Shown here: positions 25,868 through 34,000 of the stretch, in pieces
Numbering within the stretch: the first letter of the stretch is position 1
How the letters are laid out: each line of letters starts with the position of its first letter
Assembly (NCBI RefSeq): GCF_027563465.1
Contig: NZ_JAPFQA010000018.1
Coordinates: forward strand, 1 to 64,000
Length of the DNA: 64,000 nt
From: Mesorhizobium qingshengii
GTDB taxonomy: Bacteria > Pseudomonadota > Alphaproteobacteria > Rhizobiales > Rhizobiaceae
Direction of reading: 5' to 3'
The notes under the pieces: model-generated
What the model was told of the DNA's origin: nothing
Database searches by the model: none
The model's input: the letters and a program-made list of their open reading frames with translations, nothing else
Position numbers and translations under genes: made by a program

Positions 25868-26365
25868 GTGGTCGGGATCAATCGTTACATTTTGCTTGCG
25901 GTTCTGTCGGGAACGGTTGGCGCCGTTACGCCTGGCTTTGCGCAGCCGGTCGAGTACGTGAGAGTCTGTTCGCTTTACGGCGCGCAATACTACTACAGCC
26001 CGGGTACGGACACTTGCATAAACGCCAACACTGGTGTGACCAAGAGGCAAACCGAGAACGGCACGGTGACGTCCAAGACCGCGCTGGCACAGAGCGTTGA
26101 AGACATCGACAACCGTGTCGCTCGCGCCTTCGAGAATTCCTCGATCGCCGCGGCGTTGACCAGCCCCGACCTGGTCGCCGGCGAGCATTTTGGCGTGCGC
26201 GTCAACTGGGGTAACGCCGGCATGTCCAATGCGATGGGCTTGACGGGTGCGGCGGTTCTTGGCGAGGGCCTTTTTGCGGGCGGCGGCCGGCTGACAGGAA
26301 CGGCTGGCGTGGCATTCGCCGGTCACAGCGTTGGCGGAAATGCAGGCTTGCAGCTTACCTGGTAG
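25868..26365 (+). CDS. Small outer-membrane protein with rhizobial porin signature
   Basis: A 165-residue protein from a GTG with GGAGG five bases upstream. A signal peptide ends at about GFAQP, followed by YVRVCSLYGAQYYYSPGTDTCI, the N-terminal signature of Omp2b-type rhizobial porins with its two cysteines. The rest is much shorter than a porin (usually around 350 or more residues). It ends in a glycine-rich strand pair and GGNAGLQLTW, resembling a YadA-like anchor end. It may be a small surface protein that trimerises in the outer membrane. The chimeric look makes function uncertain. Confidence 0.7.
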   Translation: MVGINRYILLAVLSGTVGAVTPGFAQPVEYVRVCSLYGAQYYYSPGTDTCINANTGVTKRQTENGTVTSKTALAQSVEDIDNRVARAFENSSIAAALTSPDLVAGEHFGVRVNWGNAGMSNAMGLTGAAVLGEGLFAGGGRLTGTAGVAFAGHSVGGNAGLQLTW

Positions 26366-26425
26366 TTGATTTGCTGGTTCCCGCTCAAGGGCTCCAGCCA
26401 CGACTCACACCGCCGCGCAGTCTCC

Positions 26426-26526
26426 GCCCAGCCTGTCGAGCAGTTCCTGTGCCTCGTTGCCCGCCTGCGGCCAACCTGCCCAGCGAAATGCTGCCCGCAC
26501 CGGCGATGGCAAGCAGCAGGCGGCGC
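26426..26526 (-). pseudogene. Mosaic of two gene fragments (DUF2934 and DoxX-like)
   Basis: Bases 26426-26461 copy part of the DUF2934-type gene (24471-24506) with two changes. The adjacent 26462-26526 can be read on the minus strand as LAIAGAGSISLGRLAAG, close to the C-terminal part of the DoxX protein encoded at 27269-27793 (LAIAGAGKFSLDRLVAG). Neither fragment is a complete gene. The patchwork lies just after the BA14K gene stop. Confidence 0.5.
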
Positions 26527-27141
26527 CTACTCGCACTGGCGCCTGGGCCCGCCGGTGTAGGGCTGGTAGCTGTTGTCTTCGGGCCGGTAGGAGCGGTAGC
26601 GGCTGAAGCAGGATTGGGCGTGGCCGGTGGAAACCTCCAGCGTGGCGGCCAGGGGGGCGGCGCCCCCCTCGACATAGCTGACTTCGGTGGACGGCCGAGC
26701 GGCCTGGTCGACGGCGCCGGCGTCGAGATAGGGCGAGATGCAGGGGCGCTGCTCCCCGCTATAGGACATGTAGCTGTTGTCGTCTGGATTGTAGGAGCGG
26801 TAGCGGTTCGCGCACCAGCTGACATGGGAAGCCGGCAGCCCGGCCTGCTCCTCGCCCACCACGGGCGTCACGGCGCTTATCACGGTTGGGTCGGGCGGCA
26901 CCGCCTGCGCCCTGGCTGCGGCATCGGGCGCCGCGGGCTGCGCGGCGGCCACCCGCTCCAGGCCCTGCGCTGCCTTGTCCACCGGCTGTGCGCCCTTGGT
27001 CCACAACTCGGCGACGCTGTCGGCGGGCCTTGACTGATGCACGGGCTTGGCAACCAGCAGCCAGGCAGCGAAGGCCAGCCCGCTGCCGAAAACCGCAAGG
27101 GTCAAGGCGAAGCCGCCGACCAGTGCCAAAATCGCTTTCAT
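26527..27141 (-). CDS. BA14K-family protein with two domains
   Basis: A 204-residue protein with AAGGAG upstream of the ATG and an N-terminal membrane helix or signal anchor (about 5-30). A Pro/Ala-rich spacer leads to two BA14K modules: WCANRYRSYNPDDNSYMSYSG near 108-135 and CFSRYRSYRPEDNSYQPYTGG near 178-204, each ending in a Cys. BA14K proteins are known from Brucella (an immunoreactive, lectin-like protein) and rhizobia. Most have one module, so the internal duplication is notable. Likely envelope-located; cysteines may form disulfides. Confidence 0.85.
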   Translation of the reverse strand: MKAILALVGGFALTLAVFGSGLAFAAWLLVAKPVHQSRPADSVAELWTKGAQPVDKAAQGLERVAAAQPAAPDAAARAQAVPPDPTVISAVTPVVGEEQAGLPASHVSWCANRYRSYNPDDNSYMSYSGEQRPCISPYLDAGAVDQAARPSTEVSYVEGGAAPLAATLEVSTGHAQSCFSRYRSYRPEDNSYQPYTGGPRRQCE

Positions 27142-27268
27142 CCCACACTCCTTGAGCCTCAGCCAATAGAATGCGGGGCATCGCGACTGGTTCCAGCAAG
27201 CGAGCTTGCGGCAAGGGTGGCGCCTGCTGGCCGGCATGCCGATGCACAAAGCCGCGAGCCTCGGCCCC

Positions 27269-27793
27269 TCAAACCGGCAGCCTGACGTCCCCCAGGGACA
27301 TCTGGTTCTCCGCCGCCAGCAGCGCCGCCACCATCTCCTTGTCGCGCCGCCGCTGCTGCAGATAGCCGGCCACCAGCCGGTCGAGCGAGAACTTGCCGGC
27401 GCCGGCGATGGCCAGCACGAACATGCCGCCGGCGATGGCCAGGTCCTTTTCGAAATGCAGCAATTCGTTCTGGCTGGCGAAATTGGTATGGAACAGCGTG
27501 GCCGTCGCCAGGCAGAACAGGCCGAGCCCGATGGCGCCCAGCCGCGTCAGCAGGCCTGTTGCAACGCTAAGCCCCGCCCCCAGTTGCAGCGCGATGGTGG
27601 CGACAAACAGCGGCAGGCCGACGCCCAGGGCGGCCATCGCCTTGGCGGCGCCGTCGAAATGGGTGGCCAGCGTCACGCCTTCATGCAGGAAGATGAGGGA
27701 AAGCAGCAGCCGGCCGGCCAGCAGGGTCGCATCGCTGGCGTGGTGCCTGGTGGCGAGCAGGTGCAGCTTCGCGGCGATTTCGGTCGGTGTCAT
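27269..27793 (-). CDS. DoxX-family membrane protein
   Basis: A 174-residue protein with GGAG upstream of the ATG and four hydrophobic helices (AGRLLLSLIFLHEGVTL, AMAALGVGLPLFVATIALQLGAG, LGAIGLGLFCLATATLFH, and FEKDLAIAGGMFVLAIAG). The FEKDLAIAGGM motif is typical of DoxX/SURF4-like proteins. The family includes quinol- or thiol-linked membrane oxidoreductase subunits. Its role here is unknown. It lies between BA14K and TPR genes on the same strand. Confidence 0.85.
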   Translation of the reverse strand: MTPTEIAAKLHLLATRHHASDATLLAGRLLLSLIFLHEGVTLATHFDGAAKAMAALGVGLPLFVATIALQLGAGLSVATGLLTRLGAIGLGLFCLATATLFHTNFASQNELLHFEKDLAIAGGMFVLAIAGAGKFSLDRLVAGYLQQRRRDKEMVAALLAAENQMSLGDVRLPV

Positions 27794-27883
27794 GGTCAGG
27801 CTCCAATTCTGGTAACAGGCAGGCGCCACGCGCCCGGCCGGACGCGCGCAATGGCGCTGCAACGTCCGATCCTTGAAAGGGGT

Positions 27884-27920
27884 GGAGCCGGCGGAGGGAG
27901 AGACGCCGGCTCCGGTTTTT
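27884..27920 (+). terminator. Hairpin with T tract in the doxX upstream region
   Basis: GGAGCCGGCG and CGCCGGCTCC pair perfectly over a ten-base loop and are followed by GGTTTTT, the form of an intrinsic terminator on the plus strand. No plus-strand gene ends nearby, so it may instead block antisense read-through. A second perfect inverted repeat with 11-base arms follows at 27916-27946. Confidence 0.35.
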
Positions 27921-27984
27921 GGGCGCCAGCCACGAGCGCCCAAAAATACGGTGAGTTGGGTCCGGGCTTGGCGCCAGGGCCCCC

Positions 27985-28165
27985 TCATCCGGCCGCTTCG
28001 CGGCCACCTTCTCCCCGCTGGGGAGAAGAGGCTGGCGCCGGCGATAGCGACCTCCTCTCCCCTCGGGGAGAGGTCGGATTGCCCCGAATTGCCCTTTGCA
28101 ATTCGGTTGGCAATCCGGGTGAGGGGGCACTTGCCCTAAGGATAGTTCTGCCAACCCTGGGGGCG
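27985..28165. repeat. Intergenic G/C-rich repeat cluster
   Basis: This gene-free stretch contains ccccctcatccggccgcttc, two hairpins around ctccccgctggggag and ctcccctcggggag, an inverted pair gaattgccctttgcaattc, and the recurrent gggggcgaggaac end. It belongs to the same repeat type as at 24.85-25.04 kb. The stretch 27794-28184 has no supported gene. Confidence 0.65.
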
Positions 28166-28184
28166 AGGAACAGCCCTATCGGTC

Positions 28185-28682
28185 CTACTTCGTCACCTTG
28201 GTGTCGATGGCCTTTTGCAGGTCCGACAGCTCCTCGCAGCCGGCCGGGCAGAGTTTTTCCAGCGACGCCAATTGCTCCTGGGCCTTGGGCATGTCGCCGG
28301 TCTCGACATAGAGCTCGCCTAGATATTCGCGGGCGGCCTTGTGGTCGGGCTTCAGCTCCAGCGCCTTGGTGTAGTAGGTGAGCGCCGTCTTGTAGTCGCC
28401 GGTCTTGCGCAGCGTGAAGCCAAGCAGATTGTAGACGTCGGGCTGCTGCGTGTCCTGCGCCAGGTCGCGCAGCTCGGCCAGCGCGCCCTGGTAGTCCTTG
28501 GCCTCGATCTTGGCCTTGACGGCGGTGAGGTCGGGCGCGTCGCCGCCCTCGATGTTGTCGACCGCATAGGCCGGCATGACGGCGGCGACCGGAACCACGG
28601 TCAGCACGGAAATGGCGCCGAGCAGCCCGAACAGGGCATGTTTGCCAAAAAGGGCCCGTCTGCCAAAAAAGGTATGTTTCAT
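28185..28682 (-). CDS. Exported TPR-repeat protein
   Basis: A 165-residue protein with a long basic n-region and hydrophobic segment ending MPAYA, so it is exported. Two to three tetratricopeptide repeats follow: AKDYQGALAELRDLAQDTQ, PDVYNLLGFTLRKTGDYKTALTYYTKALELKPDH and AREYLGELYVETGDMPKAQEQL. A C-terminal part has two cysteines (LCPAGCEEL). It is likely a periplasmic scaffold. It lies downstream of and on the same strand as the MBL-fold gene (31 bases), so the two may be co-transcribed. Confidence 0.85.
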   Translation of the reverse strand: MKHTFFGRRALFGKHALFGLLGAISVLTVVPVAAVMPAYAVDNIEGGDAPDLTAVKAKIEAKDYQGALAELRDLAQDTQQPDVYNLLGFTLRKTGDYKTALTYYTKALELKPDHKAAREYLGELYVETGDMPKAQEQLASLEKLCPAGCEELSDLQKAIDTKVTK

Positions 28683-28713
28683 TGTCTTTCTCGCCTGGGT
28701 TGGGAGCTCGCGC

Positions 28714-29685
28714 TCATATCTGAACTGGAGTGAAGCCATAGGCATTGCCGTCCTTGACGAAGGTGCCGGTGCCCGGGAACGGGAAGTGCGAACCGGAAAT
28801 CCGGATGTTGTCGGCAATCACCCGGTCGATGATCTTGTGGCGCGTGGTGATCGCCGTCGGCCCGTCCTGGTCGTAGGCGCCCTGCCACTCCGGATGCGGC
28901 GCCAGAAGTGCTGGCACATACATGGTGTCGGCCGAGATCATGATCTGCTCCTTGCCGGAGTTGGCGAGATACACCGAGTGGCCGGGCGTGTGGCCGGGGG
29001 CGGCGATGATCTGGATGCCGGGCGCCACCTCGGCGCCGTCCTCGACCAGCTTCCAGTTCTTCCATTTCGGGAAGTTCTCGGCGATGCGCTTGCCCGCCGG
29101 CTTGCGGCCTTCGGGCAGCTTGGCCAGCCGGCCGGGGTCGGTCCACCAATTGTATTCGGTGGCGTTGACGATCAGCTCGGCGCTCGGGAACACCGGCGCG
29201 TTGGTGCCCTTCTCCATCAGGCCCCAGACATGGTCGGGGTGGAAATGCGAGATCATGATGGTGTCGATCGCCTTGTAGTCGATGCCGGCGGCGGCCATGT
29301 TGGCCGGCAAATGCGTGGCATTGGTCTGCCACTGGCCGACGCCCGAGCCGGCATCCATCATGATCAGCTTGCCGTTCATCTTGAGCACGACGACGGTGAG
29401 CGGGATGGGCATGAAGTCGGTGGTCAGCCCCGCCTTGGCGAGCGCCGCCTTGGTGTCCTCGACCGAGGCATTCTTGATGAAGGCCGGGTCGTGGGGCTTC
29501 TTCCAGATGCCGTCATAGATGGCGGTGATCTCGATATCGCCGACCTTGTATTTGTAGAAGCCGACGGTGGGCTCGACCGGCGTTTCGGCGAAGGCCGGGC
29601 GGACGAATTCCAACCTGCCGGCAAGGCCGAAGGCGGCAGCGGCGGCGGCGGATTGAAGCACTGTGCGACGTGTCATGCTGAACAT
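28714..29685 (-). CDS. Tat-exported MBL-fold metallohydrolase
   Basis: A 323-residue protein with GAGGAG upstream of the ATG. The N-terminus has a twin-arginine signal (TRRTVLQSAAAAAAFGLAG), suggesting folded export. The metallo-beta-lactamase fold shows the metal motif SHFHPDHVWG near residue 138 and the later APGHTPGHS and SADTMY. It is closest in style to lactonase/hydrolase-type MBL proteins, so a quorum-quenching lactonase activity is possible but not shown. Together with the TPR gene it forms a small envelope unit. Confidence 0.88.
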   Translation of the reverse strand: MFSMTRRTVLQSAAAAAAFGLAGRLEFVRPAFAETPVEPTVGFYKYKVGDIEITAIYDGIWKKPHDPAFIKNASVEDTKAALAKAGLTTDFMPIPLTVVVLKMNGKLIMMDAGSGVGQWQTNATHLPANMAAAGIDYKAIDTIMISHFHPDHVWGLMEKGTNAPVFPSAELIVNATEYNWWTDPGRLAKLPEGRKPAGKRIAENFPKWKNWKLVEDGAEVAPGIQIIAAPGHTPGHSVYLANSGKEQIMISADTMYVPALLAPHPEWQGAYDQDGPTAITTRHKIIDRVIADNIRISGSHFPFPGTGTFVKDGNAYGFTPVQI

Positions 29686-29812
29686 GGGTGTTCTCCTCGG
29701 TTGAGTGGTGGCTAAAGTCGCGAAGGAAATGACGGAGGGCCAAGCCCTGGCCCTCCGTCGCTGATTGCGGATTGGGGCGAGCACGGTCGGGATCCGGTGC
29801 CAGCCCCTGAAC

Positions 29813-30031
29813 TCAATTGCCCCAGATGCCCTGGCCGGGTTCCTCCGCATCAGATTTCATCGTCGCCTGCATGCCGTGCCGGACCATGTCCGGCTTGCGG
29901 ATCGACGCGGCGGTGGTGGTGGTGTCGACGGCCGTCTGGTTGACGGCGTGCGAACCAAAGTGGTCGCTGCCGGCGAAGGCGCTGGTGGTGGCGACCAGGA
30001 TGGCGGCGGCGGTGAGAGCGATGTTTTTCAT
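29813..30031 (-). CDS. Small secreted protein, DUF680-like (2)
   Basis: A 72-residue protein with a signal peptide (MKNIALTAAAILVATTSAFA) and mature start GSDHFGSHA, ending PGQGIWGN. Those ends match the protein at 25153 (GSDRFGSDY and GQGIWGR). The middle is Thr/Ala-rich and poorly conserved. DUF680 proteins are known mostly from Mesorhizobium. It is followed on this side by the MBL gene region and preceded by a third relative. Confidence 0.8.
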   Translation of the reverse strand: MKNIALTAAAILVATTSAFAGSDHFGSHAVNQTAVDTTTTAASIRKPDMVRHGMQATMKSDAEEPGQGIWGN

Positions 30032-30073
30032 GTCGATGGTTCCTGTTTGTTGAGAAATTGCTTGAAGGCGCGC

Positions 30074-30319
30074 TCAGCGGCCCCAGAGGCTGTCGTTGTT
30101 GTGCCGGGTGATGATGTCCTGAACCGACCCCTGGCTCGGCCCGGTCGTCACCTTGGTGTCGACGCCGCCCGGATGCGCGGTGTAGGGGATCGAGGCCGTG
30201 GCATTGGTGTCGACGGAAGCGGCCGGCTGGTTGGCATTGTTGGCGCCGTGGTCGCTGGCGGCGAAGGCAGAGCTTGCGGCAAGCAACATCGCAGCCGCGC
30301 TGAGTGCGAGCTTGGTCAT
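30074..30319 (-). CDS. Small secreted protein, DUF680-like (3)
   Basis: An 81-residue protein with signal peptide (MTKLALSAAAMLLAASSAFA) and mature start ASDHGANNANQ, ending NDSLWGR. It shares signal style, the early SDH and the terminal WGR with its neighbours but is the most diverged of the three. Adjacent to the second copy in the same direction (42-base gap), so the pair likely arose by tandem duplication. Confidence 0.78.
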   Translation of the reverse strand: MTKLALSAAAMLLAASSAFAASDHGANNANQPAASVDTNATASIPYTAHPGGVDTKVTTGPSQGSVQDIITRHNNDSLWGR

Positions 30320-30557
30320 TTCATAGGTCCTTGTTTCGTTTCCTGGATGCGTGCCGCGAAAATGGCCCCGCTACAGGCAAGACCCGGAAGGGCCAGCCTT
30401 TATTCCCGAGGGGCAGCGATTTTTTTTAAAAGGGGAGGAGTTGAGGGCTCGGTGGCCCCAGGAACTTGGGTGCCTCGCCCCATGAAAACTGACGAGCGCT
30501 GCAGCATTCCCTCCCCGCAAGGGTCGACAAGGCGGACGATAAGAAGAGCGCCGAGAC

Positions 30558-30618
30558 ACACTCCAGAAACAAATTTCAACAGTTCGGAAAAACTGGCGAA
30601 AAGATCGGATGGCATAAT
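30558..30618 (+). promoter_or_regulatory. Conserved upstream element, copy A
   Basis: This 61-base stretch aligns without gaps to 60665-60725 with about 53 identities. It contains CAGTT-N6-AACTG as an inverted repeat and ends in CATAAT, a possible -10 box. The similarity goes on, less strictly, up to the following start codon. It also could be read as a peptide (TPETNFNSSEKLAK), so a coding origin is not excluded. The surrounding 30320-31014 otherwise holds only repeats and a decayed gene. Confidence 0.55.
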
Positions 30619-30675
30619 CTCCCCGCTACGGCCGGAAAATGGTCGCGGCACAACCGAATGGAGCGGTTACGGGCC

Positions 30676-30807
30676 ATGCAACGAGGTTCGAACGGATGGA
30701 TGAGTGCCCTGCTCGGCACGTCGCTCGCCGCCGGCAGCGCCGAACCGGTGCACCCGCCTCCCGCCCGCGCTCCCGAACATGTGATCGTGGAGCGGTCAGA
30801 AAAATGA
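30676..30807 (+). pseudogene. Decayed copy of the small secreted protein gene at 60784
   Basis: The first 18 codons (MQRGSNGWMSALLGTSLA) match the start of the 103-residue protein at 60784 (MQRRSTGWMGALIGISLA), and the upstream region is conserved too. After that the frame diverges into a Pro/Ala-rich tail and stops after 43 codons, so the mature domain with its cysteines is lost. Confidence 0.65.
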
Positions 30808-31014
30808 TATCGGGCCGGCCAAAGAGGGGTGCGACTCGGCGGTCAGTGATCGCCAGCCGGGATTCCGGGCGTTTCGTTCGTGGAAGCGTCAGTCATTCCA
30901 CCTCCATCAACTAGGGTCACATTGCAGCGGCGGCGCAGCCGACAAGGCCTGCCGTCGCGGCGGCATGATTGAGATGTTCCTGGCGCTGCTCGGCCAGGAC
31001 GAGAAAGTTTGGAA

Positions 31015-34000
31015 ATGGATCACGGTGTCGATATCGCCGAACTGGACAGGGACACGGCAAGACAGGGCCGGGAGCCCGAAATCGGCCTCGGAGGCGTCGA
31101 AGCGCTCGTAAGGATTGCCTCCGATTCCGGGTTGATCGCGCGCGGCCAGGTCTTGGCGGGTGCCGATTTCGCCCAGCCGGGGCAAGCCGGTGAGCGGCTC
31201 GACACGGTCTTCGAGCAGCTCGCCGGGACATTCGCCTCGTTGCCGGCGGTGATCTCCGAGGGACGTGTCTGGACGTACCGGGAGCTGGACAAGCGGGCCA
31301 ACCAGTTCGCCCGTCTGCTGATCAAGCATGGCGTGCGGCCGGGCCACCGGGTCGGGCTCATTCTCGACCGGTCAGCGGAGACCTACGTCGCCTTGCTCGC
31401 GGTGATGAAGGCAGGCGCGGCCTTCGTGCCGCTGGCCACCGCCTTTCCTGAAGAGCGCATGGCGCTCATCATCGAAGACGCCAGCGTTGGGCTGATTGTC
31501 ACCATCGCCGCCTATGCGTCGCGCGCCGACAAACTGCCCGTTCCCCACCTGCTGATCGACAGCGCCGCCGCCGAGATCTCCAGACAGTCCAGCGCGCCGC
31601 TGAAGCCGCACAAGGCGCCGCCTCAAGCCGATGACACCTGCTACATCCTCTACACCTCCGGCACCACCGGCAGGCCCAAGGGCGTGGTCATCAAGCACCA
31701 GAGCTTCGTCAACTTCATCCGGGTCGCCGCCGCATCCTACGGCTACCGGCCGGGCGATCGCGTCTACCAGGGCATGACCATCGCCTTCGACTTTTCCTCC
31801 GAGGAGATCTGGGTGCCGTTCGCAGCCGGCGCGACGGTCGTGCCGGCGCCGGGCCAGCTGCCTCTGGTGGGCGAGGAACTCGCCGATTTCCTGCGGCTCA
31901 ACGAAGTCACCTGCATGGCCTGCAGCCCGACCTTGCTGTCGTCCATGACATCAGACGTGCCCAGCCTGCGCACGCTCCTGGTGGGTGGCGAGGCCTGCCC
32001 GCACAATCTGGTGGTGCGCTGGTCGACGCCGGGGCGGCGGATCCTCAACACGTATGGACCGACAGAGGCGACCGTCACGGCAACGATGGGCGTGCTGACG
32101 CCGGACAGGCCCGTCACCATCGGCGCGCCGCTGCCCACCTACTCCATCGTCATTCTCGACCCCGAGGTGCCCGCGCTTGCCCGGCCTGGCGAATTGGGAG
32201 AGATCGGCATCGCCGGCATCGGGCTCGCGGTAGGCTATCTCAACAGGGCCGACCTCACCGAACAGAAATTCATCGCCGATTTCCTCGGCTTGCCGAACAA
32301 TCCGTCGCGGCGCATCTACCGTACGGGCGACCTTGGCCGGATCAACGGCGATGGCGAGATCGAATATAACGGGCGCATCGACACCCAGGTGAAGATCCGC
32401 GGCTATCGCATCGAACTCGGCGAGATCGAGGCGGTGCTGCTGGACCAGCCTGACATCGCGCAGGCTGCCGTCACCACCTGGGAGATCGAGCCCGGCCGCG
32501 TCGAGCTCGTTGCCTACTACGCACCCAGGACCGGAGTGCCGGCGATCTCGCGGGCGGATCTCGCCCAGACGATGAAGCGACGCCTGCCGGATTACATGGT
32601 GCCCTCCTATCTGGAGGAACTGCCGGCGATTCCGATGACGGTCTCCAACAAGGTCGACCTTCGCCAGTTGCCGAAGCCGACCAGCGTCCGGCTTTCCGCC
32701 GACCGCGAGATGGTGGCGCCCGGCAATGACGACGAGCGCTTCCTGGCCGAAGCGCTGGCCGCGGTGCTGAAATTCGACGAGGTGTCGGTCGAGGACAATT
32801 TCTTCGACGACCTCGGCGCCAACTCGCTGCTGATGGCGCATTTCTGCGCGCGCGTGCGCACCAGGAAGGAATGGGCGACGACGTCCATGCGCGACATCTA
32901 TCTCTATCCGACCGTGGCGCTCCTGGCCACGCACCTGCGCGTGCCGGACGGGATGACGACGGCCACCAATGAGCCTGTTCTCACCCGCCAGGCATCGAAC
33001 TTCGCCTACTGGACCTGCGGCGTGGCGCAGCTCCTGTTCTACGGACTCTACAGCTACGTGGCGCTGTGGGCGATCAACGACGGCCTCAACTGGATGTATG
33101 ACGCACTCGACGATCCGCTGCAGCTCTATTTGCGCTGCGTGGCGCTTTCGGCCGGCGTGTTCTTTGGCATGACGGGCTTTGCCGTCCTTGCCAAATGGGT
33201 GCTCATCGGCCGCTGGAAGGCCGAGGCGTTTCCGATCTGGAGCCTGCGCTACTACCGCTTCTGGATCGTCAAGACATTGATCCGCACAGCACCCGTCGTC
33301 CTGTTCCGCGGCAGCCCGCTCTACAGCTTCTATCTGCAGCTGCTGGGAACCAGGATCGGCAAAAACGCTGTCATCGAATCCAAATCCGTACCCGTCTGCA
33401 CGGATCTGATTTCAATTGGCGCCAACACGATCCTGCGCAAGGAATCGCTGATCCTCGGCTTTCGCGCCCAGTCCGGCTACATCCATATGGGTCCGCTGAC
33501 CATCGGCCGCGATGCCTTCGTGGGTGTGGGCTCGACGCTCGACATCGACACCGCGATCGGCAACGGCGCCCAGCTCGGCCATGCGTCTGCGCTGCTCCGC
33601 GGGCAAAGCATCCCGGACGGCGAACACTGGCATGGATCGCCGGCCGTGCCGACCACGGCGGACTATTGCAAGGTGCGCAATGAGAACCCCTCCAGCATCC
33701 GGCGCTTCCTCTTCGAAGCGGTCCAGCTCATTGGGTTGTTTGCCATTGTCATCCCGCTGCCGCTGCTGTTCCACAGCTATTGGGAGAATGTCGGCGACGA
33801 CTATCAAGAGACGATCGGCCTTGTCGCGATCGGCACCACGGTCACGCTTTTCGGCTATATCGCCGTGGCCTTCCTCGCGGCGACGCTGCTGCCCCGCCTG
33901 ACCAGCCTGCTGCTGAAGCCGGGCCGCACCTACGCGCTTTACGGTTTCCGCTACTGGCTGCAAGCCGCCACCGAATTCTCGAGCAACTCCCGTGTCCTGG

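Noticed and set aside
27916..27946. Second perfect inverted repeat as a terminator
   Set aside because: The T tract precedes and the A tract follows on both strands, so it does not have the order of an intrinsic terminator.
30639..30914. 91-codon frame upstream of the synthetase
   Set aside because: It is out of frame with the decayed secreted-protein copy and shows no coding character; the region is better explained as a remnant.
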